A stretch of 64,000 bases of DNA. Source: Haloterrigena gelatinilytica (GTDB taxonomy: Archaea > Halobacteriota > Halobacteria > Halobacteriales > Natrialbaceae). Both the position numbers and the translations under genes were made by a program. Location of the stretch: positions 1,364,001 through 1,428,000 of the forward strand of contig NZ_JABUQZ010000001.1 in the NCBI RefSeq assembly GCF_013342145.1, read 5' to 3'. This document shows positions 44,391 through 52,534 of the stretch, one piece after another; position 1 is the stretch's first letter, and every line of letters starts with the position of its first letter. Below the pieces are notes generated by a model. It saw nothing but the letters and a program-made list of their open reading frames with translations, was not told the origin of the DNA and searched no databases.

Positions 44391-44400
44391 TTTATATATC
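44391..44400 (+). promoter_or_regulatory. TATA box of the regulator-tyrS operon
   Basis: TTTATATATC centred 28 bp before the ATG at 44424, preceded by an A/T-rich BRE-like stretch (TTAATATAA). It predicts a leaderless transcript. Confidence 0.65.
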
Positions 44401-44423
44401 CTCGGTGAATAAGCTGAGATGGT

Positions 44424-44747
44424 ATGGTCGAGCAAACCATAATTGACCGTCTTGAGAAAGAGGTCGATGTTCTCGATCGGCATTTAGAGGTATTTGTCCT
44501 CGTATCGCAGGCCGAACCAATTGGTATCGTCAAATTATCTACCCAGACTGGTCTCCCGCACCACAAGGTTCGGTACTCGCTGCGTGTTCTTGAGGAACAA
44601 GAACTCATCGAACCGTGTTCAGCAGGTGCAACGACGACGGATCATGCCAAAGAATTCGTCGAGACGCTAAACGACGATCTGTCGACTATGATCGACGCAT
44701 TGGATACTATGAGGATTTCTGGATCAAAGGAGTTGAAATCTGTATGA
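44424..44747 (+). CDS. Small winged-helix regulator coupled to tyrosyl-tRNA synthetase
   Basis: A 107-residue protein. The central part (LEVFVLVSQAEPIGIVKLST, QTGLPHHKVRYSLRVLEEQE, LIEPCSAGATTTDHAKEF) is a winged helix of the haloarchaeal small-regulator kind. A short helix pair at each end (IIDRLEKEVDVLDRHL) suits dimerisation. Its stop codon overlaps the tyrS start (ATGA), so the two proteins are made together. This tie suggests that it senses or controls tyrosine or tRNA charging, but no target site is known. Confidence 0.78.
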   Translation: MVEQTIIDRLEKEVDVLDRHLEVFVLVSQAEPIGIVKLSTQTGLPHHKVRYSLRVLEEQELIEPCSAGATTTDHAKEFVETLNDDLSTMIDALDTMRISGSKELKSV

Positions 44748-45727
44748 ATACCTACGAGTTACTCACCCGGAACACTGAGGAAGTCGTTACTGAGCAAGAG
44801 GTACGTGAACTCGCCGATGATCCGGCAGACAAACGAGTCTACGTCGGCTACGAACCATCCGGTGTCCTCCACCTCGGTCACCTTCTGACGGCGAATAAAC
44901 TCATTGACGCGCAGGAAGCGGGGATGGATGTTGTAGTCCTGCTTGCAGATGTTCACGCACATCTCAACGGGAAGGGCAGTTTCGAGGAGATTCACGAGAC
45001 AGCGGAGCGAATGAAGGCACAGTTCGCCGCGTACGGCCTCAATGAGAACAATACTGAATACGTCTACGGATCTGACTTCCAGCTTGAAGCGTACTACTCG
45101 CTCGATCTGCACGAACTCGGCGTCTCGACGACGCTCAACCGCGCCCAACGAGCGGTTGCCGAACTCCAAAGTGGTGACACCGCAACGGTGAGCCATACAG
45201 TGTACCCCTTGATGCAGGTCCTCGATTTCGAATTCCTCGGCATCGACCTCGCTGTCGGCGGAACCGACCAGCGGAAAGTACACATGCTCGCCCGGGAGAA
45301 ACTGCCGGAGCTGGGATACGAGGTGCGACCGTGTTTGCACACGCCCATCCTCGCCGATCTCGAAACTGGCGAAGGAAAGATGTCGTCAAGCGAGGGGACG
45401 ACGATCTCGATGGAGGATTCCACTGCGGACCTCAAGCGAAAGATCGAGTCGGCGTTTTGTCCTCCAACCCGTGATCCCGAGGGCGACCGCGAGAACCCCG
45501 TCCTACAGTTGTTCGAGTACTACGTGTTTCCGCGGTTCGAGTCGGTGACCGTGAGACGGCCCAAGAAGTACGGTGGAAATCGGACATACGAGCGCTACGA
45601 TGACCTCGCGGCGGCGCTCGAATCCGGAGAATTGCATCCAGCTGATGCCAAAGAGACAGTAGCTGGCTATCTCGATGAACTGATCGCTCCAGGTCGGGAG
45701 AAACTCCGCGAACTAACGAGCGAATAG
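44744..45727 (+). CDS. tyrS: Tyrosyl-tRNA synthetase
   Basis: A 327-residue archaeal-type class I synthetase. The HIGH motif is HLGH at 43-46, KMSSS is at 212-216, and the tyrosine-pocket residues known in the archaeal enzyme are all in place (Tyr36, Tyr154, Gln158, Asp161, Gln176). The enzyme should therefore be active on tyrosine. It lies in a mobile-looking region with lower GC and is cotranslated with a regulator, which is not expected for the housekeeping copy. Whether a second tyrS exists elsewhere in the genome cannot be seen here. Confidence 0.93.
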   Translation: MNTYELLTRNTEEVVTEQEVRELADDPADKRVYVGYEPSGVLHLGHLLTANKLIDAQEAGMDVVVLLADVHAHLNGKGSFEEIHETAERMKAQFAAYGLNENNTEYVYGSDFQLEAYYSLDLHELGVSTTLNRAQRAVAELQSGDTATVSHTVYPLMQVLDFEFLGIDLAVGGTDQRKVHMLAREKLPELGYEVRPCLHTPILADLETGEGKMSSSEGTTISMEDSTADLKRKIESAFCPPTRDPEGDRENPVLQLFEYYVFPRFESVTVRRPKKYGGNRTYERYDDLAAALESGELHPADAKETVAGYLDELIAPGREKLRELTSE

Positions 45728-47790
45728 GTCGAAGTCGTTCAGTTCGCAGTTCTACTGATCAGGCGATTCGCTTCTCGCAATCCTGCAAGTAAGCTACGAC
45801 TCAAACCCGATCCTCCGTGATGGAGTAGTGACAACAGCTCAGATCAAAACTAGATTTCTCTGCAAAGCGGACCAAGAACCCGATATTCGCTCTATTTACT
45901 CTTGAGTACTGGGTGTCGACCAGCTCTTCCAAAGCACTGAATTAATTTAGAGTCTATGAGAATTGTCGCTTGATTGGTGGTTTGTAGGAAACCAAACGCA
46001 GGATCTGTGGTAGGCGTCTTCCGGACATTCAGTATAGCGCTATAGGATTTATCCGTCCCCCCTCGTCCAGACTGTGAGATGAGATACTATACCGCAATTA
46101 CCCGTTCATCGAATCCCACAACCGCTTCAGTGCCACCGATTCGATCGCTTGACTGACCCGAGACCGACTGCGAATCGTTGTCCGTCCATTCGCGTACGGG
46201 TTCGAAGCTTACCGTTGCCATCGGAGAATTCAGTTCGCCGATCGCAGTCGGTCCTCGAGTTTCGCGAGGCTCCTCGCTCGACGGGCCGGTTGCCGTTCGT
46301 GAACGCGTTGGCGTCACAGGGGACGAGTGGGCGGTCGACTGCTGGGCTCGAGATAGTTGAGCACGGGCAGCCGAAACGGTATCGCGGTCGAGCAGGCTGT
46401 CTCGAGAACGCGTGCAGCGGTTCACACCGCGGGTTCACGCCGTCCGATAGCGTGATATGCGGGCTCGAGTGCGTGCACTGCGGCCACGGACATCACGCTG
46501 ACGACACAAGTAACAGCGCGGAAATTTCTAGCTGCCGCCGGGCGATGTCTGGCGGCCGCGAAGAATACGGGCTGCAGATGACTCGCTGCCATCCCAGTTC
46601 TTCGATCCCGCTTGGCTCGAGGTCGCATCGCGATTTCCGAACGCAACCGGAACGGAATCGACGGCCGCGCTCTCGAATTCTCGAAGAGTCCGGCAACGAG
46701 ACCTCGAGCGCAGGCGAACGAGCGTATGTGCTCGTGAGCGGAGGGCCACGCTGACTCCTCCCGAACAGTCTGGGTCGATTGGGCGATCTGTTGGTGCCGG
46801 GAGTAGCAGCGAACCTCGTTTATCGACCGTCCGATACAGCCCGCCCGTGAGCCAGTGAGGTTCGGTTGGATCTACGAGCAATCGTCACGCGGTTCGGGAC
46901 GGTCTCGTGCCCAGTAAAGCGGTCCCATCGTCTCAGGTCCGTTCCGCTCACGTCGCTCTCCCTGCCGACGGTTCACGTCCGTGCTTTCGTCTTGAGCTGC
47001 CGCTGAGTCCGTTTTCTCGAGACACCAGTCCAGCCATCGAATCCAATTCGCACGTCGAAAGCGACAGCGACGGCGGCCGATTACCGACTTCTGGGAACTG
47101 CCCAGCGATCCCACATTCCGCGGGAGACGTGAACGGGACTATCCGGTACGCGGATGTTGCACAGTTGGGGACTCCACCATCCGCCGTTCGACGTGCGTCT
47201 CTCCTCCAATCACGGGGACCGGTCGCGACCGAGAACGACCGCCGACCTCATTCGGTTGGTTCGGAACGGGTGGCCTCGAGTGAAATTGAGCACCGTCTCT
47301 CGGACTCGAGTAGCCCTACCACGTCACGAGTTTCCGTTCGGTTCCTCTCGGTCCCCGTTTGCGGAGGGACGGGACGTCGTGACAAGGGGACCCCGATCGT
47401 GTCTCCTCGCTCGGTCCGGCCGATACCTCGAGTCGACTCCGACTAGGGATCGACGGTAGTGCGTGACCGTCACCGATCTGGTAGCCATCCATCCGATGAC
47501 ATATCACGTTACCCACTCACACGCCACTATTATATTAGAAATCTAATTATTTCCCGGCGGAAGAAATACATTCTGGAACCCTGTTTTCGAGTCCTAACCC
47601 CAAGGGTCTGACCCGGGAGAATGCCGTTCAAATTTTGCCGGTTCTGGTTCAGATTCGGAGCCGAACGAACTCCGATTCGGATCAGTTCGTCGACCCTCTC
47701 GATACGAACCGCTCGTTCATGTTGCTCTTCTATCCTTTCGTTCTCTCTGCTCCTCGGCACCCCGTTCTGACTATTTCTTTATTCTCAGTA

Positions 47791-47823
47791 GTGGGACTAC
47801 AGTGGGTGATTTCGAAGTCCCAC
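47791..47823. repeat. Perfect 8-bp inverted repeat upstream of the recombinase operon
   Basis: GTGGGACT (47791-47798) and AGTCCCAC (47816-47823), separated by 17 bp. It lies 114 bp before the DUF5805 start. Confidence 0.65.
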
Positions 47824-47870
47824 ACATACAAATAATGCTACTGGATGCGCGTTATCGGGGTCCCTCGAGT

Positions 47871-47892
47871 ACAAATAAATGCCCTTATTTGT
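47871..47892. promoter_or_regulatory. 8-6-8 palindrome, dif-like or operator site
   Basis: ACAAATAA (47871-47878), a 6-bp centre ATGCCC, then TTATTTGT (47885-47892). A further direct ACAAATAA half-site lies at 47828-47835. It sits 45-66 bp before the ATG of the DUF5805 gene that precedes a tyrosine recombinase. The layout suits either a recombinase core site or a ribbon-helix-helix operator. Confidence 0.5.
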
Positions 47893-47936
47893 GAATGTGG
47901 GATAGATTGATGTGGTTCCGCTGAGAGCCACCCCGT

Positions 47937-48326
47937 ATGGCCGACGACGAACGAGTCGCCGTCAAGACCTACGTGCCGCGGTACCAGAAAGAGCTCTGGG
48001 AAGCCCAGGCCGAGGAACTCGAGATGAGTCAAAGCGAGTTCGTCCGAACGATGGTACAGGCGGGACGCACGTCTTACGAGATACCGACGGACGGGACGAC
48101 CGAGCAGGGTGGCTCCGACGCCGGCGCCACCGGTGGCGCCGACCTCGCGGATCGAATTCTCGAGGTGCTCCAGCGCCGCGGCGTTCTCGACTGGGACGAT
48201 CTCGTCGACGCCTTAGTCGACGACGTCGAAGCCGACCTCGACGCGGAACTCCAGCGGTTACAGGACGAAAATCGGATCCGCTACAGCGGTCGCGACGGCG
48301 GCTACGTGGTGACCGACGATGAGTGA
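47937..48326 (+). CDS. DUF5805 ribbon-helix-helix-like protein
   Basis: A 129-residue protein. The N-terminus (ERVAVKTYVPRYQKELWEAQ, then ELEMSQSEFVRTMVQAG) has the strand-helix-helix pattern of ribbon-helix-helix DNA-binding proteins. After a Gly/Ser linker the C-terminal half (LADRILEVLQRRGVLDWDDL ... LQDENRIRYSGRDGGYVV) looks like a winged helix. It overlaps the recombinase start by 8 bp, so it probably acts as its accessory or regulatory factor. This pairing is recurrent in haloarchaea to my knowledge. Confidence 0.78.
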   Translation: MADDERVAVKTYVPRYQKELWEAQAEELEMSQSEFVRTMVQAGRTSYEIPTDGTTEQGGSDAGATGGADLADRILEVLQRRGVLDWDDLVDALVDDVEADLDAELQRLQDENRIRYSGRDGGYVVTDDE

Positions 48327-49356
48327 GGGCCGTCAGGAGACGAACACGGTCGAATACTTCCTGCAGGACATCGAGCACCACGGTCGAAACGAACGGACCG
48401 CAGCGGCCTACGAACGGGTCCTCTCGGACTACGAAGCGTTCCTCACCGAGCGGTTCGAGAAGACGCCGCCGGAGGCGAGCTACCGGGACTGCATGGCCTG
48501 GGTGCACGAACTCCGGACCACGCACTCCGAAAGCACCGTGGCGACGTACGCCTCGTATCTCAACCGGTTCTACAGCTACCTCGAGCGGGTCGGACACACC
48601 GACGAGAACCCGATGACGGTCGTCTTAGAGGAGATGAACGAGTCGATCGAGTCGAACCCGACCCGACGCGACGTGACGCTGCCCGAGATGCGGTCGTTCG
48701 TCGGGGAGATTCGCCATCCGCTGCATCGAGCCATCGTAACGACGCTGCTGAAGACCGGGATCAGGGCCGGAGAGCTCTGCAATCTGGATTTGATCGACCT
48801 CCACCTCGATCACGAGGCTCAGACCTGGCAGCCGCGGGCCCACATCGCCGGCCGCCCGGATTCGCTGTTTATCGCGACCGAGCACACCTACGGACGCGAA
48901 TCCGGCGGCGAGCGGCGGACGGCGTCGAACAAACGGAAACGCGAGACCGTCGTCCCGATCGACGAGGAATTGAAGGCGGTGTTGCTCCGATGGCTCGCCG
49001 TGCGTCCGGATACGCCCGCGAGCGCGCCGTCAGCCCCTGCGACGGGGCCGCTGTTCGTCGGTACCGCCGATAGCTGGGGCGAGCGACTCACGCCGGATAT
49101 CGTCCACCACGTGGTCGAAGGGTACGCGAGGGACCGCGGCTGGTACCGCACCGGCGGCGGCGCCGCGGAGAACGTGACGCCCCACTACTTCCGGCACTTC
49201 TTCACGACTCACCTCCGCGATCGGACGGGCGACCGCGGGATCGTCCAGTACCTCCGGGGCGACGTCGCCAGCGACGTGATCGACACCTACACCCACAACT
49301 GGGGCGATCGCGTCCGGGAAACCTACCTCGAGCACATCTACTCCGTGATGCCCTGA
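48319..49356 (+). CDS. Tyrosine recombinase, XerC/D-like
   Basis: A 345-residue recombinase. The N-terminal SAM-like/core-binding domain covers about residues 10-110 (NERTAAAYERVLSDYEAFLT). The catalytic domain has Arg149 (TGIRAGELC), a Lys in the beta hairpin near 205-209 (NKRKRET), His289-x-x-Arg292 (HYFRHFF) and the nucleophile Tyr324 (VIDTYTH). The full catalytic set suggests activity. It could be a chromosome-dimer resolvase or an old integrase; there is no adjacent tRNA or attachment duplicate to decide. Codon use is core-like. Confidence 0.9.
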   Translation: MSEGRQETNTVEYFLQDIEHHGRNERTAAAYERVLSDYEAFLTERFEKTPPEASYRDCMAWVHELRTTHSESTVATYASYLNRFYSYLERVGHTDENPMTVVLEEMNESIESNPTRRDVTLPEMRSFVGEIRHPLHRAIVTTLLKTGIRAGELCNLDLIDLHLDHEAQTWQPRAHIAGRPDSLFIATEHTYGRESGGERRTASNKRKRETVVPIDEELKAVLLRWLAVRPDTPASAPSAPATGPLFVGTADSWGERLTPDIVHHVVEGYARDRGWYRTGGGAAENVTPHYFRHFFTTHLRDRTGDRGIVQYLRGDVASDVIDTYTHNWGDRVRETYLEHIYSVMP

Positions 49357-49617
49357 GACCGGCCGTCCTGCAGCAGCGGCTAGCTATCGTGGCGATTGTC
49401 CGCTGGCGGCTGCTACCGGCGAATCGCGTCCTCTGATCGAGATGATGGCTCAAATTTACTACTATGGTAGTTGTCTCTACTGTCCGAAACCAGCCTGATA
49501 AACCGCATCTCGCTATATCTAATTGGCGCTGATCGAAACCGAACCTTCGATCCTCGATATTCGGAAAATCGAACGCGAGACCGCCATATGCGTCCGTCCG
49601 GAGAAGCAGCCGTCGAG

Positions 49618-50553
49618 TCAGGTCTCGACCGCGAGTTCCGTCTCGAGGTCGGCGCCGTTCAACAGCGCCCGAACGGCCGCCGCGGTGTCGGTCACTTCCG
49701 GTTTCGTCTCGAGCAGGACGGTCTCGCTGGGGAACAGTTGTTCGCCCAGCAGGAGGCCGTGCTCCCGGGCCGTCGATCCCGTCACGGTCAGGTAGACCCC
49801 GAGTCCGGTGTCGGCGATCGCGGCTTCCTCTTCGCGACCCTCGACGGGGTACTCGAAGCCGACGCCGTCGAGGGTTCGGGTGCCGAGGACGGCCTGGACG
49901 AGCCGCTCGTACCGCGGTTCGATACACAGCGGCCCCTCGTAGGACTCGAGGAACGACCGGTCGAGCGAGTCGCCCGACGGGGCGACGTCGGGCGTGGCCA
50001 TCAGCGTGTGGTAGACGGTGTCGCCGAGACCGGTGACCACGCGGACGTCCGTGTCCGCGGGGTCGATCCGGGCGTTGATATCGGCGATCCGATCCAGCGG
50101 CTCCGGGCGGAGTTCGACGACCTCCTCGAGAATGAGATCGGCGCTGTCGAACCCGAGCGCGAACTCGTGAGTCCGCAGCGCTCGAAACGGTTCCTCGCGG
50201 CCGATCAACTGGATGGCCGCGTCGTCGGGGACGCCGTCGACGCCCTCGAGCGGGATCGTGACGCTGTCGAAGACGATCCGGCGGGGTTTCCCGGCGCGAT
50301 CGTCGCGCAACAGGGTGTACTCCGGTTCGGTGCGATCGTCGACGGCGCTGTAGTCGGCGAGACGATGGTACACGTGTTCTTCGGCGCCGGGTTCAGAATC
50401 GACTTTTCCCTTCGTGACCGCCTTCTCGTGGCGGAGCGTCGACGTGATATCGTCCGCGAGCTCCGGGACGTCGAGTCGACGCGCGAGTCGGTCCAGCACC
50501 GACTCGAGGGGTCGTCCTTTCCGTGGCACTGCGATCGGGATCGTCTCGCCCAT
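49618..50553 (-). CDS. HisG-like (ATP phosphoribosyltransferase fold) protein of unknown function
   Basis: A 311-residue protein starting MGETIPIAVPRKGRPLESVL, like the IAVPNKGR opening of HisG. Near the C-terminus EEEAAIADTGLGVYLTVTGS recalls the phosphoribosyl-pyrophosphate loop region of HisG (A-D-x-I-V-D-x-T-x-T-G), and SADLILEEVVEL the two-lobe hinge region. Similarity is partial and the length is that of the long HisG form. It may be a paralogue with another ligand. It is 63 bp downstream of the acidic coiled-coil gene, on the same strand. Confidence 0.5.
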   Translation of the reverse strand: MGETIPIAVPRKGRPLESVLDRLARRLDVPELADDITSTLRHEKAVTKGKVDSEPGAEEHVYHRLADYSAVDDRTEPEYTLLRDDRAGKPRRIVFDSVTIPLEGVDGVPDDAAIQLIGREEPFRALRTHEFALGFDSADLILEEVVELRPEPLDRIADINARIDPADTDVRVVTGLGDTVYHTLMATPDVAPSGDSLDRSFLESYEGPLCIEPRYERLVQAVLGTRTLDGVGFEYPVEGREEEAAIADTGLGVYLTVTGSTAREHGLLLGEQLFPSETVLLETKPEVTDTAAAVRALLNGADLETELAVET

Positions 50554-50616
50554 CGCTCCGTTCTCGACCGCCAACGGATAAACGAGTTGCGTTTCCAGCA
50601 GAACGGCGAGCGCGGG

Positions 50617-52449
50617 TTACTCCGAGAACATCGAGCCGAGCTGGTCGCGCCAGTCCTGAATGTCCGTAACCTCGGCGCGGACGTCCTCGATGTCGTCCTC
50701 GAGGTCGTCGACCTCGCCCTCGAGCTCGTCGACGTCGTCGGCGACCTCGTCGAGATCGTCCGAAACGCCCTCGACGTCCGCTTCGACCGTTTCGACGTCC
50801 CCCTCGAGTTCGGTCACGTCGGTCGAGAGCTCGTCGACGTCTCCGTCGACGGCCGCAACGTCGTCCTCGAGGTCGCCAACCACGCTCTCGACGGCCGTCA
50901 CGTCCTCGGAGACCGCGTCGAGATCGGTCTCGACGTCGTCGAGCCGTCCCTCGTTGTCCTCGACTCGAGTTCCCATCGCGTCGAACTCGTCTTCGAGCGC
51001 CGCGAGATCCGACTGGAGCTCCTCGATGAGCTGCTCGCCGGTGCCGTTCTCCTCGAGGAACGATTTCAGGGCGTCGGCGTAGGCGAGAACCTCCTCGACG
51101 CGCGACTGGAGGTGGTCGACCTTCGCGATTTCCGGCCCCGACGGCTCGAGGTCGAGCGCGGAGCGAAGGGCCGTCAGATCGTCGTCCTCGAGTTCGTCCT
51201 CGCGAATCTCGGTTGCGAGACGGGCGCCGATCGATCCCTCGACGGACGCGACGGACTCGGGTTCCGCGTCGTCGGCGTCCGCTGTCGACGTCGGGGCGGG
51301 GGCCGTCTCGGCGTCGGATTCGCTCGCTTCCGCCTCGCCGTCCTCGAGCGGGGTCGCCGCGTCGTCGGTTTCGTCCGACTCCGCCTCGAGCGCGTCCTCG
51401 TCGTCGACCTCACCAGTAGTCTGGTCGTCCGCTTCGTCGTCCTCGTCGGTCACGTTCGGCTCGGAAGCGTCGGCGTCCGGTTCGTCGCTCTCCTCGGCTC
51501 CGAGGTCGATCTCCGGGGCACCGTCGTCGTCGTCGTCCGCCTCATCGGCGCCGGCCGCGGCGGCCTCGAGATCGAGTTCGATCTCGGGTTCGTCGCCGTC
51601 GTCTTCGGCCGCCGCAGGCTCCTCGACGGTCTCGCCGGTCTCGTCGGTTCCGAGGTCGATTTCGACGCCCGCGTCCTCGTCGTCGGTATCCGCAGCCGTC
51701 TCTTCGGTACCGGGAATCTCCTCTTCCTCGAAGCCGAGGTCGATATCCGGCGCGTCGTCGGCGTCGTCCTCGTCGACGACCGAGTCGTCGGGTTCGGGAT
51801 CGACGTCGTCGAGGTCCAGATCGAGGCCGGACGACTCGTCGACGGAGTCGTCTTCGGCGGTCTCGTCCTCGACGTCGTCAGCATCGTCTTCCTCGGCCCC
51901 GGCGGCGTCGACCTCGGTATCGTCGGTCTCAGCGTCCGCGGCGTCGTCGTCCGCCTCGAGGCCGGGTACCGACTTCGAGTCGCCGGCGATCATGTCCTTG
52001 ACGGGTTGATTCCGGTCTTCGGAGACGATATTGCCGATGACGTCGTCGTCGACTTCCTCGGCCTCGGAGTCGCTCTCGGCGTCGGAGCTGACCTCGACCA
52101 GTTCCGGCTTCGTCAGGAACTCGGCGGCCTCGCTCTCGTCGTCGATTCGGATGCCGTAGACCGTTACGAGCCGTTCGTTCGCGTCGAGACTGCCGGTGAA
52201 CTCGACGTGGTTGTCCTGGAACGCGGTCCAGTCGTCGCTGTGATACTCGGGGTGGAACCCGACCTTGTCCATCGGGAACGATTCCGGGATCTCCTCGGAG
52301 AGACGAAACTCGACCTGATCCTCGCGCTCCGATTCGATCTCGAACCGGATGGCGGGGACGGGAAACTCGTCCGCCGCAAACGTCTTCCGAACGGACAACC
52401 CGTCGGCGCTGACTTCGACTTCGTCGTCCGTGTCGGCGGTGCTACTCAT
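50617..52449 (-). CDS. Long acidic coiled-coil protein, unknown function
   Basis: A 610-residue protein in three parts. Residues 1-120 form a globular beta-rich domain (SVRKTFAADEFPVPAIRFEI, YGIRIDDESEAAEFLTKPEL). Residues about 120-400 are extremely Asp/Glu-rich with repeated short units such as EIDLG and DIDLG. Residues about 440-605 are a heptad-rich coiled coil (DDVETDLDAVSEDVTAVESV), ending IQDWRDQLGSMFSE. There is no signal or membrane helix. The layout suggests a structural or scaffold protein; function is not known. Confidence 0.75.
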   Translation of the reverse strand: MSSTADTDDEVEVSADGLSVRKTFAADEFPVPAIRFEIESEREDQVEFRLSEEIPESFPMDKVGFHPEYHSDDWTAFQDNHVEFTGSLDANERLVTVYGIRIDDESEAAEFLTKPELVEVSSDAESDSEAEEVDDDVIGNIVSEDRNQPVKDMIAGDSKSVPGLEADDDAADAETDDTEVDAAGAEEDDADDVEDETAEDDSVDESSGLDLDLDDVDPEPDDSVVDEDDADDAPDIDLGFEEEEIPGTEETAADTDDEDAGVEIDLGTDETGETVEEPAAAEDDGDEPEIELDLEAAAAGADEADDDDDGAPEIDLGAEESDEPDADASEPNVTDEDDEADDQTTGEVDDEDALEAESDETDDAATPLEDGEAEASESDAETAPAPTSTADADDAEPESVASVEGSIGARLATEIREDELEDDDLTALRSALDLEPSGPEIAKVDHLQSRVEEVLAYADALKSFLEENGTGEQLIEELQSDLAALEDEFDAMGTRVEDNEGRLDDVETDLDAVSEDVTAVESVVGDLEDDVAAVDGDVDELSTDVTELEGDVETVEADVEGVSDDLDEVADDVDELEGEVDDLEDDIEDVRAEVTDIQDWRDQLGSMFSE

Positions 52450-52534
52450 GAGGCCAACGTTACCACAGCATTACTATAAAGGATACGGACAATATCAGAT
52501 CTGGTTAACGAATTCGGCGCCCGGCGACGGCGAT

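Larger units (their letters stand above)
45728..47936. other. 2.2-kb region without recognised genes
   Basis: The left third is AT-richer and belongs with the accessory region; the middle (about 46.1-47.4 kb) is GC-rich. Open frames exist on both strands, but they are Ser/Arg-rich, lack domain features and lack haloarchaeal codon bias, so none is annotated. No tRNA T-arm, rRNA, SRP-RNA or RNase P hallmark was recognised. The right end (47791-47892) contains two perfect palindromes listed separately. Confidence 0.6.

Noticed and set aside
46149-47446. Two frames of 201 and 179 codons in the gene desert
   Set aside because: Ser/Arg/Pro-rich, no domain, no haloarchaeal codon bias, and overlapping frames on both strands have similar lengths.
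47600-47670. A T-arm-like GGTTCAGATTC suggesting a tRNA near the recombinase
   Set aside because: No acceptor, D or anticodon stem could be built around it on either strand.
49471-52479. A 1002-codon open frame on the plus strand
   Set aside because: It runs antisense to the HisG-like gene and the acidic coiled-coil gene and is made of their reverse-complement codons (Val/Leu/Arg/Asp repeats). The minus-strand genes explain the sequence.
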